64,000 bases of DNA, from assembly GCA_035623275.1 (NCBI GenBank), contig DASPTT010000127.1, positions 21,586-85,585 on the forward strand, in the 5' to 3' direction. The notes under the pieces were generated by a model that saw nothing but the letters and a program-made list of their open reading frames with translations, did no database searches and was not told where the DNA came from. Below are positions 32,329 through 41,544 of this stretch, in pieces. The first letter of the stretch is position 1, and every line of letters begins with the position of its first letter. The DNA is from DASPTT01 sp035623275. Lineage in GTDB: Bacteria > Actinomycetota > Acidimicrobiia > Acidimicrobiales > UBA8190. The position numbers and the translations under genes were made by a program.

Positions 32329-33876
32329 ATGGCCGACGACCTCGTTCTCCCCACGCCCCTCCGACGGACCTATCCCTCCTGGCTGCTGCTGCTGGTGGTG
32401 TGCATCGGGCAGTTCATGGTCGTCCTCGACCTCTCCATCGTCAACGTGGCCCTCCCGGCCATGCAGCGCGACCTCCACTTCTCGACCGCCACCTTGCAGT
32501 GGGTGGTCAACGCCTACGCATTGGCCTTCGGGGGCTTCCTCCTCCTCGGCGGGCGCGCTGCGGACCTCTTCGGCCGTCGCCGCGTCTTCATCTTCGGCCT
32601 CGCCCTGTTCTCCGGCGCCAGCCTGCTGTGCGCGCTGGCCCAGAACGAGACCATGCTCATCGCGGCGCGCGCCGTCCAGGGCCTCGGCGCGGCCGTGCTG
32701 TCCCCGGCGACCCTGACGATCCTCACCACGACTTTCACCGAGCCCCGCGCACGCGCCCGCGCACTCGGGATCTGGAGCTCCATGGCCGCGGTCGGCGGCG
32801 CGTCGGGCGCCCTCTTCGGGGGCCTGCTCACCGACCTCCTCACGTGGCGGTGGATCTTCTACATCAACGTGCCCATCGGGATCGTCACCATCCTGGCGGC
32901 GCGCGTGGTGCTCCCGGAGTCGCGGGTGGAGGGATCGCGCGTGTCCCTCGACGCCGGCGGCGCGCTCAGCGTGACGGGCGGACTGGTCGCCCTCGTCTAC
33001 GCCATCGCGCAGACGGAGAACCATCCCTGGGGATCGTCGGCCGTCCTCGTGCCCCTCGCCGTGTCGGCGGTGCTGCTGGGGACGTTCGCCTACATCGAGA
33101 CGCGGGTGGCCAAGGCGCCGCTCGTGCCCTTCCGCCTCTTCCGGTCCCGCTCGCTGGTGGGGGCGAACGTCGTCATGCTCCTCATGGGCGGGGCCATGTT
33201 CAGCATGTGGCTGTTCCAGTCCTTGTACCTCCAGGACGTCCTCCACTTCAGCCCGCTGGTCGCCGGCGTGTGCTTCCTGCCGCAGACAGCGGCCATCGCC
33301 TTCGGCGCCCAGGTGAGCGCCCGGCTCGTCCCGCGGCTGGGGCCGCGCACGCCCTTGCTGGTCGGGGTGCTGCTGGCGACGATCGGGCTGGCGTGGCTGT
33401 CGCGCGTGAGCCCGACCGGCAGCTACGTGACCGACGTGCTCGGCGGGAGCGTCCTGGCCACCTTGGGCATGGGCCTTTCCATGACGCCGCTCGCCTTTGC
33501 CGCCATGTCGGGTGTGGCCCCGCGCGAGGCGGGACTGGCGTCGGGGGTGCTCAACACGAGCCGCCAGGTCGGCGGGTCCGTGGCCCTGGCCGCGTTGGCC
33601 ACGGCCGCCGCGGCCGAGACCGCTCGGCTCCTGGCCGCCGGTGCCCACACACCGGCGCACGTCCGCGCCGCGTTCACCGCCGGGCTGGGCCGGGCCTTCG
33701 CCATCGGCGCGGGCATCGCGCTGGCGGGCGCGCTGGCCACGCTGCTCATCCCCTCGACGCGCCCCCTGGCCACGGCCCAGGCGCCGGCCCGGGGACCGGC
33801 CCAGGCGCACGGCGCCGAGGCGGAGGGCGGGGCCGTGGTCGACGTCGAGCCGGCCGCGCTCGAAGCCGAGGCCTGA
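32329..33876 (+). CDS. MFS drug exporter, DHA2 (EmrB/QacA) family
   Basis: 515 residues with about fourteen membrane segments. The DHA2 motif D1 appears as MVVLDLSIVNVALPAMQRDL in helix 1, followed by LQWVVNAYALAFGGFLLLGG and the loop RAADLFGRRRVF. Motif C, typical of antiporters, is seen as GIWSSMAAVGGASGALFGGL. Such proteins expel hydrophobic compounds by proton antiport; the substrate is unknown. The tail after the last helix is Ala/Pro-rich and acidic. It ends 10 bases before the convergent AftD-like gene, with no room for a strong terminator. Confidence 0.9.
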   Translation: MADDLVLPTPLRRTYPSWLLLLVVCIGQFMVVLDLSIVNVALPAMQRDLHFSTATLQWVVNAYALAFGGFLLLGGRAADLFGRRRVFIFGLALFSGASLLCALAQNETMLIAARAVQGLGAAVLSPATLTILTTTFTEPRARARALGIWSSMAAVGGASGALFGGLLTDLLTWRWIFYINVPIGIVTILAARVVLPESRVEGSRVSLDAGGALSVTGGLVALVYAIAQTENHPWGSSAVLVPLAVSAVLLGTFAYIETRVAKAPLVPFRLFRSRSLVGANVVMLLMGGAMFSMWLFQSLYLQDVLHFSPLVAGVCFLPQTAAIAFGAQVSARLVPRLGPRTPLLVGVLLATIGLAWLSRVSPTGSYVTDVLGGSVLATLGMGLSMTPLAFAAMSGVAPREAGLASGVLNTSRQVGGSVALAALATAAAAETARLLAAGAHTPAHVRAAFTAGLGRAFAIGAGIALAGALATLLIPSTRPLATAQAPARGPAQAHGAEAEGGAVVDVEPAALEAEA

Positions 33877-33886
33877 CGCCGCAGGG

Positions 33887-36800
33887 TCAGCCGGGGGGTC
33901 GTGCCCCGCGCCCGGCGCGCCTCGCCCGCCCGGCGCGCACGTCGCGGACCATCTCCAAGCCGGCGTCCGCGCCGAGGAGGAGCACGGCCGCCCAGACCAT
34001 GGCGGAGGCGACGTCGAAGAACCCCGGCCATCCCGCGTTCCCGTGGAAGTGGTCGAGGGCCTGGAGCCCCACCACCGCCGCGGCCGCGGCCGCCAGCATC
34101 ACCGCGCTCCCGGCCCGGAGCAGGACCCCACCGCGCCGCGTGGTCATGGCCAGGGCCACGCACGCGGCCACCAGCACGCCTGCGAGCCAGCCGCCGAGGG
34201 CCCACGCGCAGGCGCCGGCGAGGACCGTGCCGACGATCGTGCGCATCGCGCTGGCCGACGGGCGCCCGGCCGCCAGGGGGGAGACGAGCCCGGGCACCTC
34301 GGCCGCCGGCACGGCCGGCGCCGGCCCGGCCCCCGACCGGCGCGCCCGGCGCTCCTGGACCAGGGCGTAGCCCACCATGGCGGCGCACGCGGCGAGCGTG
34401 AGCGCGGAGACGACGAGCGAGACGTCCACGAGGCGCTGCGGCGCGAAGCGCAGGGTCACGTCGAGCGTGCCGCCGTGTGCGGCCGACAGATCGGCACGCG
34501 TGAGCTCCCAACCGTTGGCGTAGCCGTCGACGAGGACCGGGTCGCCGAGGCCGGGCCCGCCGTCGACGCTCGCCTGCCATCCCGTGTTGAGGCTCTCGCC
34601 CAGGACCAGCAGGAAGGGCGACGTCGCGCCGCGCACCCGGAGACGGATCGTCGTGGCCGTGCGCGACGTGACCGTCACCTGCGGGCCTGCCGGGTCGGTG
34701 GCGGGGGCGGGCGTCCCGGCACCGGTGCCGGGGCCCGGCGCGCTCGACCCGGCGGGCTCCGGGCCGCCGCCGGGTGCGGAGTCGAGGACCAGCTGGTCGA
34801 GGTCGACGCCGGTCCCGGCCCCGTCCGCGGCTTCGAGCAGGTGCGGCCCGGGCCCGAGCGTGAGGCCGCCGGCATCGGCGCCGCACGGCGTGACGGCGAG
34901 CCCCGAGCCGCCGAGGGCGGCAGCGGTCGACCCGGACACCTCCACGGACACGGGACGCCCGTCGATCCGGAGCAGATCGGAGCGGCACGGGGAGGGGATC
35001 GTCGCCGGCATCGCGGGGCTCGCCACCCCGGGGATGGTGACCTCGGCGACGGCGATGGGCAGGCCGGTCACGAGGGAGGTCTCGTAGCTCTGGGTGGTGC
35101 GGACCGCGATGGCGGAGAACGTGATGCGCAGGTGTGTCCCGGTGACCGGCGGGAACGACACGTGCACCGTCGTCTGCGAGCCTCGCCCGGGCGTGGTGGG
35201 GATCGGGGCGAGGGGGACGACCGTGCTGCCGCTGTCGCCCGTGACGGTCACGGCGGTCGGGACGGAGTGCTGGGCGTCCGAGGCGACGAGGAGGTCGAGA
35301 TGGTCGAGGGTGACGGGACGGTCGAAGGTGTAGGCCAGCCACGGGTGGTCCAAGGCGTCGATGCCGAGACCGGGGTCCCATGCCGTGGTGGGGTCGTGGT
35401 CGAGGGTCGCGTAGGCGGTCGCCTGCAGGTCCCCGGGCAGGCGGCTGCTGGAGGTGGCCGCCACCACCGTGGCGGTCGGCGCCGCGGGGCTGGCCGCGGA
35501 GCCGGGCGAGGACGAGCCGGGCGACGCGGGCAGACCGACCAGCGCGGCGACCGTGGCGTCGGGGACCAGGGTCGAGATGCGAGCGGTCCCCGACACGCTG
35601 AAGGTCCGGCTCGCCGGAAGGGTGAACTGTCGGGTCATCGCCGGTTCGGGGTCGCTGCGCGGCGGGACCGGTGCGACCCGATCGCGCGTGAGGACGAAGG
35701 TCAGTCGGTGAGCGGTCGAGGCCGTGCCGAGCTTGTCGAGCAGGTCGGTGGGCAGGCTGACGACCTGCGCGACGTGGACGTCGTGGATGCCGACCTCCGC
35801 GAAGCCCACGAGGCTCGAGCCCGGCGGCACCGACCCGTGCGAGGCCAGGTTGGTGCCGTCGATGGTGATGCGCAGGGTCCGGAACGTGCGCGTGGGGAAC
35901 ACCACGGTCTCCCCTCCGGGTCCACGCGACGCCGCACCGAGGTCGACGGTCACCGGGTGGCCTCCGTCGAACGACAGCGTGACCTTCGTGATCCACTGGT
36001 TGGTCAGCCACGGGGCGGTCGTCGACGTCTGGGGCTGGGTCAGTGTGACGGCGCCCGCCGTGGTCGGCGCCTTGAGGGTGACCTGCCACCACTGGCCGAC
36101 GGGGAAGCCGGCGGTGCCCTCGGTCTCCCACGCCGTGCGCAGGTCACCGTCGATGGCGTTCGCCGGGCGGAACTCGGGGCGCAGGGTGTAGGCCGTGCCG
36201 TAGGCGGAGGCGGACACGGACGCCACGTCGCCGCCGAGGACCGTCGTGGTCTGCGCGCTCGTCGGCGCGCCGGGGAAGACGGCCATGTCCGGGTAATTCG
36301 ATTCGAAGGCGCTCTGGTGCTCGGACGCGGTCTGGGTGTAACCCACGTTCTCGAGCAGGCTGTTCCACTCAAAGGCCTGCTTGCGGTTCGAATCCGTCAC
36401 CACCAGCTGCGACCCGGGACCGAGCACCTGGTGCGCCAGCCCCGGCGCGGAAGCCAGGGAGGCCGCGTAGAACACGGTGGGGTCCCCGCTCAGTCGTCCC
36501 AGGCCCGCCGCCTGCACGAGCCCGACGGCGTCGCCGTCGACCACCAGCGCGCCTTGCAGCGGCTCGGCGCGCACCAGCGGTCGGGTGCCGGGGACGGCGT
36601 AGCTCGCCAGCGGAGGCGGCGGCGCCTCGGACTGGGGGAGGCCGAAGGCGGTCTCGTCCAGCACGGGGATGGTGGGCACGTTGAGCGTGGGGGTCCCGAA
36701 GGTGACGGGCGCGGCCAACCCGGGTGGCACCGTGCTCAGGTCGTGGGCCAGCGCCAGTGGCTCGGGCGTGCCGTAGCGCTCGTTGGCCTGGTCGTACTGC

Positions 36801-38419
36801 ACGAGCACGTCACCCACGCTCATCAGCCGGGCGATCGGGGCCAGCGCGGCCCAGTTCATCGTCCCCTGCTGCAGTGGGTTGTCCAGGGCGTAGAGGAGGT
36901 CGGCCGTCGCCTGCGACCCCTGGATGAGCTGCTCCCTGGTGACGAAGGGCCGCGTCAGCAGCGCGGGCCAGATGGGGTCGACGGTGTCGCCGTAGCGATA
37001 CGCCGCGAAGTTGTTCCCCGGGAGCGCGTACACGCGGGTGCCGGGATTGCCGGCGTTCAGACGGGCGGCCGCCGCGGCCGTGTAGGCGGGCAGCGAGGCG
37101 GGTTGCGAGAATTGCGAGATCACGGTGCGCCCCGCCAGCAGGGGCGCGTCGGCGGCCAGCACCAGGGCGCCGATCGTCACCGCGCTCAGGACGCCGGCGC
37201 GGGTGAAGCGCCGCGCCAGCGCGGCGACCCCCGCACCGAGGAGCATGGCCAGCGCGAGCACGACGACGGGGGTGGCGCGGTCGGTCGAGCGCAACGCGAA
37301 CCCCGCCGTCGTCTTGGTCATGACGGCCTTGGCCAGCGACCCCACCGCGGTCGGGTCGTCGAAGGGGTGGGCCGCCACCGACAGGGTCATTCCCACGACG
37401 AGGAGGACGACGAAATAGGCGCGGGCGCGCCAGCGGGTGCACGCGGCGGCGACGAACGCGGCGACCGGCGCGAGGTAGGTCAACGCCAGGAGCCAGAGCT
37501 TCTCGGTGAACTCCTGGGCCGCCGCCGTCCACAGGCCGAGGCGGTCCGCGCCGTAGAAGTACCAGTAGCCCAGCCCCCGGATCACCTCGGATGCGGCGGT
37601 GGTCGAGCTCGTCGCCTGGACCGACTCGGTGTACTTGAGGATGTTGATGCCGTAGGCGCCTTCGACCACGAGGCCCGAGATCCACCACAGGGACCCCAGG
37701 ACGGTCAGGACGCCGGCGCGCCAGAACGTCCGCCAGGCCTGCGCTCCCGTCGCCTCGCGGGTGACGAACACGGCGTAGGGGAGCCACAGCAGCGGGGCGA
37801 CACCCACGTAGACGAGCGAGCTGGCGTTGATGCCGCCGACGAGGGCGACGGTCAGGGCGAACGCGGCCGGGTACTTCCATCCCGGGCGCCGCAACGCCTG
37901 CACGATGAAGCCCACCATCCACGGCAGACCGGCGAAAGGGAGCAGGAGGACCGAGACGCGGCCCGCGTACTGCATGACGTAGGGGGTGAAGGCGTAGGCG
38001 ACCGCGGCCACCAGGCGGCCCACGCCGTGGATGCCGAAGAGGGTGCAGAGATAGAGGACGCCGGCCGCCGCCGCGAAGAGGATCGAGCCCAGCCACAGCC
38101 GCTGCGCCACCCAGACGGGAAGGTGGACCGCCGCGGTGGCCCAGTAGAAGGGCCCCATCGGCAGCAGGTACCCGATCTTCTGGTGGGTGACGGTGCCCAG
38201 GGCGACGTCGGGGTCCCACATGGAGACCGCCGAGCGCAGCCACTTGCCGGGGTCGAGGTACAGGTAGGTCTTGGTGTCGTCGGAGACCACGCCCGGCTTG
38301 GTGAGGAGCATCGGGACGTAGGCCAGGACCGCCACCAGGGCATAGGCGAGCGGCCCGCGGGCGAGACTCGACACCCTGTCCGCCCACGTGGGCGCGCGGT
38401 CACGGGAGTCGGCAGGCAT
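33887..38419 (-). CDS. AftD-like alpha-(1->3)-arabinofuranosyltransferase (DUF3367 family)
   Basis: 1510 residues, close to mycobacterial AftD (about 1400). The N-terminal 450 residues hold about eleven membrane segments; the first loop contains SDDTKTYLYLDPGKW with the acidic pair expected of a GT-C enzyme using decaprenyl-phosphoarabinose. The long extracytoplasmic part has two or more discoidin-like (F5/8 type C) regions, such as WETEGTAGFPVGQWWQVTL and TTAWDPGLGIDALDHPWLAY, which bind carbohydrate. The C-terminus returns to several membrane helices. AftD adds arabinose branches in arabinogalactan and lipoarabinomannan; whether this organism has such polymers is unknown. The upstream subtilase gene is on the same strand. 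Confidence 0.85.
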   Translation of the reverse strand: MPADSRDRAPTWADRVSSLARGPLAYALVAVLAYVPMLLTKPGVVSDDTKTYLYLDPGKWLRSAVSMWDPDVALGTVTHQKIGYLLPMGPFYWATAAVHLPVWVAQRLWLGSILFAAAAGVLYLCTLFGIHGVGRLVAAVAYAFTPYVMQYAGRVSVLLLPFAGLPWMVGFIVQALRRPGWKYPAAFALTVALVGGINASSLVYVGVAPLLWLPYAVFVTREATGAQAWRTFWRAGVLTVLGSLWWISGLVVEGAYGINILKYTESVQATSSTTAASEVIRGLGYWYFYGADRLGLWTAAAQEFTEKLWLLALTYLAPVAAFVAAACTRWRARAYFVVLLVVGMTLSVAAHPFDDPTAVGSLAKAVMTKTTAGFALRSTDRATPVVVLALAMLLGAGVAALARRFTRAGVLSAVTIGALVLAADAPLLAGRTVISQFSQPASLPAYTAAAAARLNAGNPGTRVYALPGNNFAAYRYGDTVDPIWPALLTRPFVTREQLIQGSQATADLLYALDNPLQQGTMNWAALAPIARLMSVGDVLVQYDQANERYGTPEPLALAHDLSTVPPGLAAPVTFGTPTLNVPTIPVLDETAFGLPQSEAPPPPLASYAVPGTRPLVRAEPLQGALVVDGDAVGLVQAAGLGRLSGDPTVFYAASLASAPGLAHQVLGPGSQLVVTDSNRKQAFEWNSLLENVGYTQTASEHQSAFESNYPDMAVFPGAPTSAQTTTVLGGDVASVSASAYGTAYTLRPEFRPANAIDGDLRTAWETEGTAGFPVGQWWQVTLKAPTTAGAVTLTQPQTSTTAPWLTNQWITKVTLSFDGGHPVTVDLGAASRGPGGETVVFPTRTFRTLRITIDGTNLASHGSVPPGSSLVGFAEVGIHDVHVAQVVSLPTDLLDKLGTASTAHRLTFVLTRDRVAPVPPRSDPEPAMTRQFTLPASRTFSVSGTARISTLVPDATVAALVGLPASPGSSSPGSAASPAAPTATVVAATSSSRLPGDLQATAYATLDHDPTTAWDPGLGIDALDHPWLAYTFDRPVTLDHLDLLVASDAQHSVPTAVTVTGDSGSTVVPLAPIPTTPGRGSQTTVHVSFPPVTGTHLRITFSAIAVRTTQSYETSLVTGLPIAVAEVTIPGVASPAMPATIPSPCRSDLLRIDGRPVSVEVSGSTAAALGGSGLAVTPCGADAGGLTLGPGPHLLEAADGAGTGVDLDQLVLDSAPGGGPEPAGSSAPGPGTGAGTPAPATDPAGPQVTVTSRTATTIRLRVRGATSPFLLVLGESLNTGWQASVDGGPGLGDPVLVDGYANGWELTRADLSAAHGGTLDVTLRFAPQRLVDVSLVVSALTLAACAAMVGYALVQERRARRSGAGPAPAVPAAEVPGLVSPLAAGRPSASAMRTIVGTVLAGACAWALGGWLAGVLVAACVALAMTTRRGGVLLRAGSAVMLAAAAAAVVGLQALDHFHGNAGWPGFFDVASAMVWAAVLLLGADAGLEMVRDVRAGRARRAGRGARPPG

Positions 38420-38472
38420 GCAGGGGCCCGAGCATAGGGGTGGCCCCGGTTGGCGCCGGGGCGCGTGGGGAC

Positions 38473-38492
38473 GCGGACCGGAGGTGGTCCGC
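38473..38492 (-). terminator. Hairpin at the end of the subtilase gene
   Basis: GCGGACC (38473-38479) pairs with GGTCCGC (38486-38492) around GGAGGT. It overlaps the subtilase stop and precedes the AftD-like gene on the same strand, which has its own TATGCT 11 bases before its ATG. Confidence 0.45.
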
Positions 38493-39943
38493 TACGACCA
38501 GTGGGTGCCGGTGTCCGGCGGGGTGGGCGCGGCGGCCTCGACGGTGACCGGTTCGAGCCCTCTGGCGGCCGCGCGCCGTCGGCCACGCTCGGTCAGCAGG
38601 GCGACGCCGGCCGCTCCGAGCACCAGCAGGAGGGCGATCCACGTGCCGGCACCGCCCGCCGCGCCGTGGCCACGACGGCCCGTGGCGCTCGCTTCGAGGC
38701 GCGGCGTCGTGGTGGACGACGTCGCGCTCGGGGAGGCGGCGGGGGGCGGTGCCGTGGACGTCGTGGCGGGTGCTGCGGCCGACCCCGTGCGCGTCGCCCC
38801 GCCGTAGCTCGAGACGCCCGTCGTGTGGCCGGCACCCGCGGGCGCCACCGCTGGCGGCGGGCCGGGCAGCGGTGGTCCGATCTGGTCGGCCAATGCCATC
38901 GCCGCGCCGGCGTCGACCTCGCCCGCGCAGCCGCTGCAGGACACCGATCGGTTGGCCGTCTGGAGGAGCACCTGGACGGCCTGCGCCGGGCTCAGGCCGC
39001 GTCCGAGCAGCAGGGCGAGCGTGCCGGTGACGAAGGGCGTCGCCATGGACGTGCCCTCCAGGGTGGCGTAGCAGTTGGTGGCGTCGGCCGCCGTCCAGTA
39101 CGTCGAGAGGATCTCGTTCTCGTCGGCCGTGCCGCAGGCCGGGGTGGTCGGGTTGTCGTCGCCCCCCGGTGCGGCGATCCCCCATTTGGCATTGCCCGGC
39201 TGGGAGGAGTAGCTGGCCAGCTCGCCCGCTCTGCCGGTGGCGGCGACGATCACCGCGTCGGTGTCTCCGTACCCGGCCGGGGCGATCAACGTGCCGCCGT
39301 TGTTGCCGGCGGCGATGACAGGGATGGCACCCGCGTTCCACGCCGCGTCGGCCGCCGCCTCCAGCACCGAGGCGTTGCACCCGCCGAGGACGCAGTCGAT
39401 CCCCCCGAAGCCCGGGTCGCTGCCGATGCTCAGGTTCACCACCCGGGCGCCGTGCTCGACCACCCAGGCGATGCCCCCGGCCACGTCCTCGAGGGTCCCG
39501 GAGCCGCTGGAGTCGAGCGCCTTGGCCACGACGAGGTCGGCTTGCGGTGCCACGCCCGACACCCCGATGCCCCGGGCCGCAGCGATGCCGGCCACGTGGG
39601 TGCCGTGCCCCTCGTCGTCGGCCCCGCCGGCGACACATGCAGCGGGGTTGCCGTTCGACCCGATGCAGTCGGCGCTGGCCACGATCTTGCCCGAGAGGTC
39701 CTGCTGGGCCGGGTCGACGCCCGTGTCGACGATCCCGATGGTGACGCCCGTGCCCGTGCCCGACGCCCACGCCGCCTGGGCGTGGATCTGGTCGAGGCCC
39801 CATTGGTAGGAGGCGTAGGCGGCCTGCGCGCCGGCCGGTCGGGCGATCGCCACGGTGCCGAGCGACGCGGCCGCGACGGCGCCGGCCATGACGGCACGGC
39901 GCAGGCGGACACGGCGGGAGCGGTTCTCCCTGGGGGCGACCAT
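38492..39943 (-). CDS. Secreted, membrane-anchored S8 subtilisin-like serine protease (mycosin-like)
   Basis: 483 residues. A basic N-terminus and signal peptide (VMAGAVAAASLGTVAIARP) precede the catalytic domain, where the triad is clear: Asp in IGIVDTGVDP, His in GHGTHVAG, Ser in GTSMATPF; the oxyanion Asn is in AAGNNGG. After a Pro/Ala/Thr-rich linker there is one C-terminal helix, WIALLLVLGAAGVALL, and a basic tail, so the enzyme is held at the outer face of the membrane as mycosins are. No ESX/type VII genes are near. A prodomain is short or absent: only about 20 residues lie between the signal and the domain. Confidence 0.92.
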   Translation of the reverse strand: MVAPRENRSRRVRLRRAVMAGAVAAASLGTVAIARPAGAQAAYASYQWGLDQIHAQAAWASGTGTGVTIGIVDTGVDPAQQDLSGKIVASADCIGSNGNPAACVAGGADDEGHGTHVAGIAAARGIGVSGVAPQADLVVAKALDSSGSGTLEDVAGGIAWVVEHGARVVNLSIGSDPGFGGIDCVLGGCNASVLEAAADAAWNAGAIPVIAAGNNGGTLIAPAGYGDTDAVIVAATGRAGELASYSSQPGNAKWGIAAPGGDDNPTTPACGTADENEILSTYWTAADATNCYATLEGTSMATPFVTGTLALLLGRGLSPAQAVQVLLQTANRSVSCSGCAGEVDAGAAMALADQIGPPLPGPPPAVAPAGAGHTTGVSSYGGATRTGSAAAPATTSTAPPPAASPSATSSTTTPRLEASATGRRGHGAAGGAGTWIALLLVLGAAGVALLTERGRRRAAARGLEPVTVEAAAPTPPDTGTHWS

Positions 39944-40015
39944 GCACCGGGAGAACGAGGCGCACCGTCGAACCTTGCATGAACGCGGCTCGGAGCGTCC
40001 ATCCCAGAGGTGATA

Positions 40016-40031
40016 TCGAACGGACGTTCGC
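40016..40031. promoter_or_regulatory. LexA (SOS) box
   Basis: TCGAAC-GGAC-GTTCGC. The actinobacterial LexA consensus is TCGAAC-N4-GTTCGA, so 11 of 12 fixed positions match. The box directly abuts the -10 TACCAT (40032-40037) of the radical SAM gene, so bound LexA would block the promoter. Confidence 0.8.
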
Positions 40032-40037
40032 TACCAT
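40032..40037 (+). promoter_or_regulatory. Putative -10 (TACCAT) for leaderless radical SAM gene
   Basis: TACCAT followed by 6 bases and the GTG at 40044, immediately downstream of the LexA box. No ribosome site is present. Confidence 0.6.
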
Positions 40038-40043
40038 GGTCCC

Positions 40044-41156
40044 GTGGCCGGCGCGCACTCCCCGTCTCGAGACGACGGTGCTGCGCCGGCGGCCGCCGGG
40101 TCGTTCCCGTGGCGGCTGGCCGAGGACGACGGAGGCCAGCCCATGCTCTTCGACGAGTCGGCGTTCGTCGAGCGGCACCTCGGCGTGGGGGAGTACCGCG
40201 GGCTCGAGTTCATCCATGTGCGTGCCCGCACGATCGTCAACGAGGTCCGCAATTCCCCCTTCGACTTCCGCTTCACCATCAACACCTACCGGGGTTGCTC
40301 CCACGCATGCAGTTACTGCTTCGCACGACCGACCCACACGTACCTCGGGCTGGGCGCGGGAGAGGACTTCGAGCGCAGGATCGTCGTCAAGGTCAACGCC
40401 GTGGAGCTGCTGCGGGCAGAGCTGCGCGCCCCGCGCTGGTCGGGCGAGGGGATCGCCATGGGGACCAACACCGACCCCTACCAGCGCTGCGAGGGCCGGT
40501 ACCACCTGACGCGCGGCATCGTCGAGGAGCTCGGGCGCGCCCGCAACCCGTTCTCGATCCTGACCAAGTCCACCCTCATCCTGCGCGACCTCGACGTCCT
40601 GCAGGCCGCAGCGGCGCGCACCGACGTTCGTTGCGCAGTGTCCATCGGCACCCTCGACGACGAGGTCTGGCGGCGCACGGAACCGGGGGCACCGCGACCG
40701 CGCCTCCGGGTGGAGGCAGTGCGCCGGCTCGTCGACGCCGGTGTCACCACCGGCGTGCTGGTGGCACCCGTGATCCCCGGTCTGTCGGACGACCCCCCGC
40801 ACGTGGAAGAGGTGGTCTCCGCGTGCACCGCCGCGGGCGCGGCCTGGGTCACTGCCATCCCCTTGCACCTGCGGCCGGGGGTCAAGGAGCATTTCCTGTC
40901 GACCACGGCCCGTCAGGACCCCGCCCTGGCTGCTTTCCTGGCCCGGTGCTACCGGGGTGCGTACCTGCCCAGGGACGAGCAGGCGGTCATCGCCGAGCGG
41001 GTGCGGGTCGTCCTGGGCCGGACCCGGTGGCGCTCGGGCGCACCCTCCACGACCCGACGGGCGGCCCGGCCGGCTCGCCGGGCGGTGCCCGGCGCGGACG
41101 AGGGGCCCGGGCCCGGCATCTCCCAGCCCGAGTTGGGTCTCGGCTTCGGTCCCTGA
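40044..41156 (+). CDS. Radical SAM protein, Rv2578c/SplB-like family
   Basis: 370 residues. The cluster motif is GCSHACSYCFAR (CxxxCxxC), within INTYRGCSHACSYC, characteristic of the Rv2578c family related to spore photoproduct lyase. Further motifs are MGTNTDPYQRCEG and FSILTKSTLILRDLD. The family is widespread in actinobacteria with no proven reaction; the similarity to SplB suggests DNA repair or nucleotide chemistry. The LexA box overlapping the promoter supports a role in the DNA-damage response. The C-terminal 50 residues are basic and low-complexity. The GTG start fits a leaderless transcript. Confidence 0.88.
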   Translation: MAGAHSPSRDDGAAPAAAGSFPWRLAEDDGGQPMLFDESAFVERHLGVGEYRGLEFIHVRARTIVNEVRNSPFDFRFTINTYRGCSHACSYCFARPTHTYLGLGAGEDFERRIVVKVNAVELLRAELRAPRWSGEGIAMGTNTDPYQRCEGRYHLTRGIVEELGRARNPFSILTKSTLILRDLDVLQAAAARTDVRCAVSIGTLDDEVWRRTEPGAPRPRLRVEAVRRLVDAGVTTGVLVAPVIPGLSDDPPHVEEVVSACTAAGAAWVTAIPLHLRPGVKEHFLSTTARQDPALAAFLARCYRGAYLPRDEQAVIAERVRVVLGRTRWRSGAPSTTRRAARPARRAVPGADEGPGPGISQPELGLGFGP

Positions 41157-41214
41157 TCGGCCAGCGGCCCGCCGGCGGCGGTGATCGGCGCGAAGGCTGC
41201 GAGGTGGCCGGGGG

Positions 41215-41376
41215 TCAGGCGATGTGGACGCCGCGGATGCGGATCACGGGGTTGTCGTGGCGGGCACAGCGATCGCTCTCGTTGTAGATGGACAGGATCG
41301 TCGTGCACCCCGGCTCACGGCACACCCGGCCCTTGCGCTGGGCCCTCGGTGCGCGCTGCCAGCTCGTGCAGGACAT
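41215..41376 (-). CDS. Small zinc-knuckle-like protein
   Basis: About 53 residues. The core is RVCREPGCTTILSIYNESDR then CARHDNP: Cx4C, later CxxH, which could bind one zinc ion. I have a memory of small actinobacterial proteins with this CxEPGC..LSIYN..CxxH pattern, but no function is known. The ATG at 41376 has AGGAGG 11 bases upstream; an ATG at 41412 would add 12 residues. The preceding stretch of the reading frame is low-complexity and not supported. Confidence 0.6.
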   Translation of the reverse strand: MSCTSWQRAPRAQRKGRVCREPGCTTILSIYNESDRCARHDNPVIRIRGVHIA

Positions 41377-41544
41377 CCCGCCGATTGCCTCCTGCCCCGA
41401 TGCTTCGCGCATGCTCCACCCCCGCACGCCCAGGACGGCGGTACCCCGCCGCCGGGCCGTCGGGCGACGGCCTGGTGCCACTATCCCCGACGCCCCTCGC
41501 GGGAAACAGGGTCGGAAGTCCCACCTCGCCCCGGGACCGGGGCG

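Noticed and set aside
36385..36395. GGTTCGAATCC, identical to a tRNA T-arm
   Set aside because: It lies inside the AftD-like coding region and encodes conserved-looking residues on the minus strand; no acceptor stem or anticodon arm fits around it.
33497..38437. A 1646-codon open frame opposite the AftD-like gene, and similar long antisense frames (for example 59625-62828)
   Set aside because: These arise from the high GC content and codon periodicity of the true genes; their translations are Arg/Gly/Pro-rich with no family motif.
38492..39943. Mycosin as sign of a type VII secretion locus
   Set aside because: No EccB/C/D/E, WXG100 or PE/PPE-like gene is nearby, so only the protease class is claimed.
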